Positions 62,190 to 64,000 of a stretch of DNA of 64,000 bases are shown piece by piece. Below the pieces are notes generated by a model. The model ran no database searches. It was given only the letters and a program-made list of their open reading frames with translations, and had not been told where the DNA came from. This DNA comes from G963663615 sp963663615 (GTDB lineage: Bacteria; Bacteroidota; Ignavibacteria; Ignavibacteriales; Melioribacteraceae). The DNA lies in the NCBI GenBank assembly GCA_963663615.1, contig OY760517.1:4092001-4156000 (forward strand). Reading direction: 5' to 3'. A program made the position numbers and the translations under genes. Position 1 is the stretch's first letter. The number at the start of each line of letters is the position of its first letter.

Positions 62190-62591
62190 CTATAGTTTAA
62201 ACTTGATTGAAAGCGAAAGTTTAACTTTTACATTCTGCCCTTTGCTTTTGCCCGGTGTGAATTTGGTTTTTTTGATGCCTTCAATAGCAGCCTCATCACA
62301 GCCGCCGCCAATACCTTTTAGAACTTTAACATCATCCACACCACCGGTTTCATTAATATAAGCGAGAACAAATACCTTGCCCTGGATACCTGCCTGCTTT
62401 GCGATAGCTGGATATTTAATGTTATTGTAAACTGCCTTTAGCCCACCGTCCGGTGCCGGCATCTGTTCTGCAAACGCTAAATATGGGTCTTGAGGTGCTT
62501 GTCCATAAGCATTTTGAGGTATTGCGAGTAACAATACAAACAGGATAACCATCCGTGAAGCTAATCTAGAAATAGAATTAACTTTATCCAT
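62190..62591 (-). CDS. Secreted TonB C-terminal-domain protein
   Basis: 133 residues. Signal peptide ending AYGQA (about residue 31) instead of a membrane anchor; no Pro-rich linker. The TonB_C domain is clear: NIKYPAIAKQAGIQGKVFVL and KGIGGGCDEAAIEGI, close to the same motifs in the TonB at 32401-33063. It may be a periplasmic decoy, peptide or partner rather than an energy transducer. ATG 62591 has GGAGG upstream. It is 7 bases before the chemotaxis receptor, implying co-transcription. Confidence 0.8.
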   Translation of the reverse strand: MDKVNSISRLASRMVILFVLLLAIPQNAYGQAPQDPYLAFAEQMPAPDGGLKAVYNNIKYPAIAKQAGIQGKVFVLAYINETGGVDDVKVLKGIGGGCDEAAIEGIKKTKFTPGKSKGQNVKVKLSLSIKFKL

Positions 62592-62597
62592 GTTTTC

Positions 62598-62652
62598 CTC
62601 CGATTAGAGATATTTTGAATTATTTGTCTTTGACAGCACCATATTATCGGAG
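62598..62652 (-). promoter_or_regulatory. Possible ribosome-site hairpin in TonB_C leader
   Basis: ATCGGAG (minus strand, overlapping the Shine-Dalgarno) pairs with CTCCGAT 41 bases upstream: plus-strand CTCCGAT at 62598-62604 and ATCGGAG at 62646-62652. Seven pairs and a long loop make this weak. Confidence 0.25.
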
Positions 62653-62771
62653 ATTTGTTTCTTTAGTTAAATTAATAATAGTATTTTTTTTCGACGTACA
62701 CCTCAAGTTTCTCGATAAACACCCATTTACCCAAGATAAACGTTGAATGTAAACCCAATGTTAAGAAATTG

Positions 62772-63335
62772 TTATTTAACCAATTTTGAAATTGTTTTAA
62801 ATTCAGGTGTACCACAAACATTAAGAACTTCAAATAATACAGCTTCGGTTGTAGTTACCTCTGCACCATTATCACGCATTCTGTGGAGGGCGATCTCATA
62901 ATCAAATTCTCTGCGGCTCGAAACGGCATCGGCTGCCAAATTAACCTGAAATCCGTTTTCAAGTAAATCCAGTACTGTTTGCTGTACACAAACATGACTT
63001 TCAATACCTGAGACAATTACCTGCTCAATATTCTTTTGTTTTAGTTTGGCAAATAATTCACCGGCACCCGAACAACTGAAACTCATTTTTTGAACAGCTT
63101 CGTTTCCATCCAGCAACTCTTTAAGCTCGGGTACGGTTTCACCTAATCCCTTGGGGTATTGTTCCGTATAATATATCGGAATATCAAGTGTTTTGGCTCC
63201 TTCAATAAGCTTTATATTATTGTCAATAACTCGCTCCTTATGAGCCATAACACCAATAATTCTTTCCTGTATATCTATAATAAGCAAAGCAGCTTTTTCT
63301 CTTTTAAGCAACTTGGAATATCGTTTTACTTCCAT
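62772..63335 (-). CDS. Isochorismatase-family hydrolase (YcaC-like)
   Basis: 187 residues. LLIIDIQERI contains the first catalytic Asp; a Lys occurs in SKLLKREKA/KMSF region, and VSGIESHVCVQQTVLDLLENG places the catalytic Cys. The set Asp-Lys-Cys defines the family, whose members cleave isochorismate, nicotinamide or similar amides. Substrate is unknown. It starts eight bases after the HAD gene stop, so they share an operon. Confidence 0.9.
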   Translation of the reverse strand: MEVKRYSKLLKREKAALLIIDIQERIIGVMAHKERVIDNNIKLIEGAKTLDIPIYYTEQYPKGLGETVPELKELLDGNEAVQKMSFSCSGAGELFAKLKQKNIEQVIVSGIESHVCVQQTVLDLLENGFQVNLAADAVSSRREFDYEIALHRMRDNGAEVTTTEAVLFEVLNVCGTPEFKTISKLVK

Positions 63336-63343
63336 CAGTTATC

Positions 63344-64000
63344 CTAACCAAATTTTTTAACTAATTTTATTAATTGTAACAAATCATCAACTTCATGATC
63401 AGGTAATATTTCCGATTCAATTGGGAATGGTTTGGAAGTTTTACCGGTATAAATTAATATACCTTTACCACCTGCACCTCTTGCACCGGCTATATCCGTA
63501 AATAGATCGTCACCAACCATGTAGAAGGATGAAAAACTATCGCCACCAAGAAGACTAACAGCCATACGAAAATAGTAATTACTTGGTTTGCCAACTATTT
63601 TAGCCTTTTTACCTGTTGCATATTCAATTCCACTTACAAACGCACCCAGATCCAGTAATAATCCTTCTTCCGAAGTTTTCCAGAATTTATTTTTTTGCAT
63701 CGCAACGAAATCGGCACCGTTATGTACATACCTGAATATTTCGTTTAGTGACTCATAATTCCAGTCTGTAAAAAGGTCTCCCATTACTACAACCTCAGGG
63801 GTATCGCTTTCAGGAATTCCGTCAAAAAGTGGTTTGGCTTTTTCCGAACAAAACACTTTGGCAGATTTGTAGTGATTTTTTACATATTCGGCAGTTACAT
63901 CAGATGCAGTTATTATCCTGACAGGACACTCAATATTGTTCTTCCTGAAAAATGTTTCAATATCCTGTGAGGTTGATAACGTTGTATTGCTAACAATTGC
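63344..64000 (-). CDS. HAD-superfamily IIA phosphatase (5' partial)
   Basis: The frame continues past the right edge, so the N-terminus with the first motif (DxD) is missing. Visible: IVSNTTLSTSQDIETFF (like the LVTNNS region of family IIA phosphatases), EVVVMGDLFTDWNYE, KIVGKPSNYYF with the conserved Lys of motif III, and MVGDDLFTDIAGARGAGGKG with motif IV Asp pair. NagD/LHPP-type phosphatases act on small phosphate esters. Most likely co-transcribed with the isochorismatase. Confidence 0.87.
   Translation of the reverse strand, partial: AIVSNTTLSTSQDIETFFRKNNIECPVRIITASDVTAEYVKNHYKSAKVFCSEKAKPLFDGIPESDTPEVVVMGDLFTDWNYESLNEIFRYVHNGADFVAMQKNKFWKTSEEGLLLDLGAFVSGIEYATGKKAKIVGKPSNYYFRMAVSLLGGDSFSSFYMVGDDLFTDIAGARGAGGKGILIYTGKTSKPFPIESEILPDHEVDDLLQLIKLVKKFG

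Noticed and set aside
1..64000. CRISPR arrays, prophage or insertion sequences
   Set aside because: No repeat-spacer series, integrase, transposase or phage structural gene was found; the HigB toxin alone does not show a phage.

Overview
The window looks like a chromosomal segment of a low-GC, Gram-negative bacterium of the Bacteroidota/Chlorobiota/Ignavibacteriota group, most likely an Ignavibacteria-type organism. This is an inference from family content. Two secreted proteins end in the 'NYPNPFNP' type A sorting domain of the type IX secretion system. There are many lipoproteins and outer-membrane barrels, two TonB C-terminal-domain proteins, and one tRNA promoter that resembles the Bacteroidota consensus. 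No rRNA, CRISPR array, prophage or insertion sequence is visible. Both edges cut a gene: an SGNH-type protein on the left and a HAD-family hydrolase on the right.

Layout. 1-4.2 kb: polysaccharide O-acetylation pair (SGNH + MBOAT) and an amidohydrolase lipoprotein. 4.2-7.1 kb: LuxR-type membrane regulator, MarR regulator, DUF2203 protein, and a 505-base hairpin-rich gap. 7.1-11.2 kb: a three-gene minus-strand operon with a small lipoprotein, a 995-residue beta-helix protein with a type IX sorting signal, and a lysozyme-fold protein. 11.4-13.9 kb: a cytochrome bd-superfamily subunit with a C-terminal haem c site, plus its membrane partner. 14.1-23.3 kb: two-component cluster, Bcr/CflA efflux pump with an AraC regulator, and a TPR histidine kinase. 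23.3-25 kb: tRNA-Lys, a B12-type binding lipoprotein and two Cys-rich small proteins. 25-32.4 kb: glycosyltransferases, a YfhO-type protein, a Fur-family regulator, a 46-residue small protein and an MFS transporter. 32.4-34.2 kb: TonB, a small membrane protein and YceI.

34.2-38.1 kb: an anti-phage-type dCTP/dCMP deaminase followed by an overlapping 59-residue ORF, then a thioredoxin-like protein and a POT-family transporter. 38.3-47 kb: an outer-membrane protein and an extracellular-polysaccharide cluster (Wza-like exporter, epimerase, two glycosyltransferases, aminotransferase, dehydrogenase, acyltransferase). 47-47.6 kb: HigBA-type toxin-antitoxin. 48.6-56.6 kb: a minus-strand operon headed by a decayed TetR gene, followed by an SdiA-regulated-like lipoprotein, two tandem outer-membrane barrels with N-terminal kinase-like domains (one intact motif set, one degenerate), and a type IX-secreted GH3 hexosaminidase. 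56.8-59.8 kb: porin, CotH-type kinase lipoprotein, PAP2 phosphatase. 60-64 kb: chemotaxis receptor with a secreted TonB_C protein, isochorismatase and HAD hydrolase.

The most unusual parts are four. (1) The deaminase plus small-ORF defence module. (2) The kinase/pseudokinase barrel pair, close to CotH and PAP2, which suggests a cell-surface phosphoryl-transfer neighbourhood. (3) The disabled TetR gene at the head of that operon. (4) The haem-c-fused bd-like oxidase.
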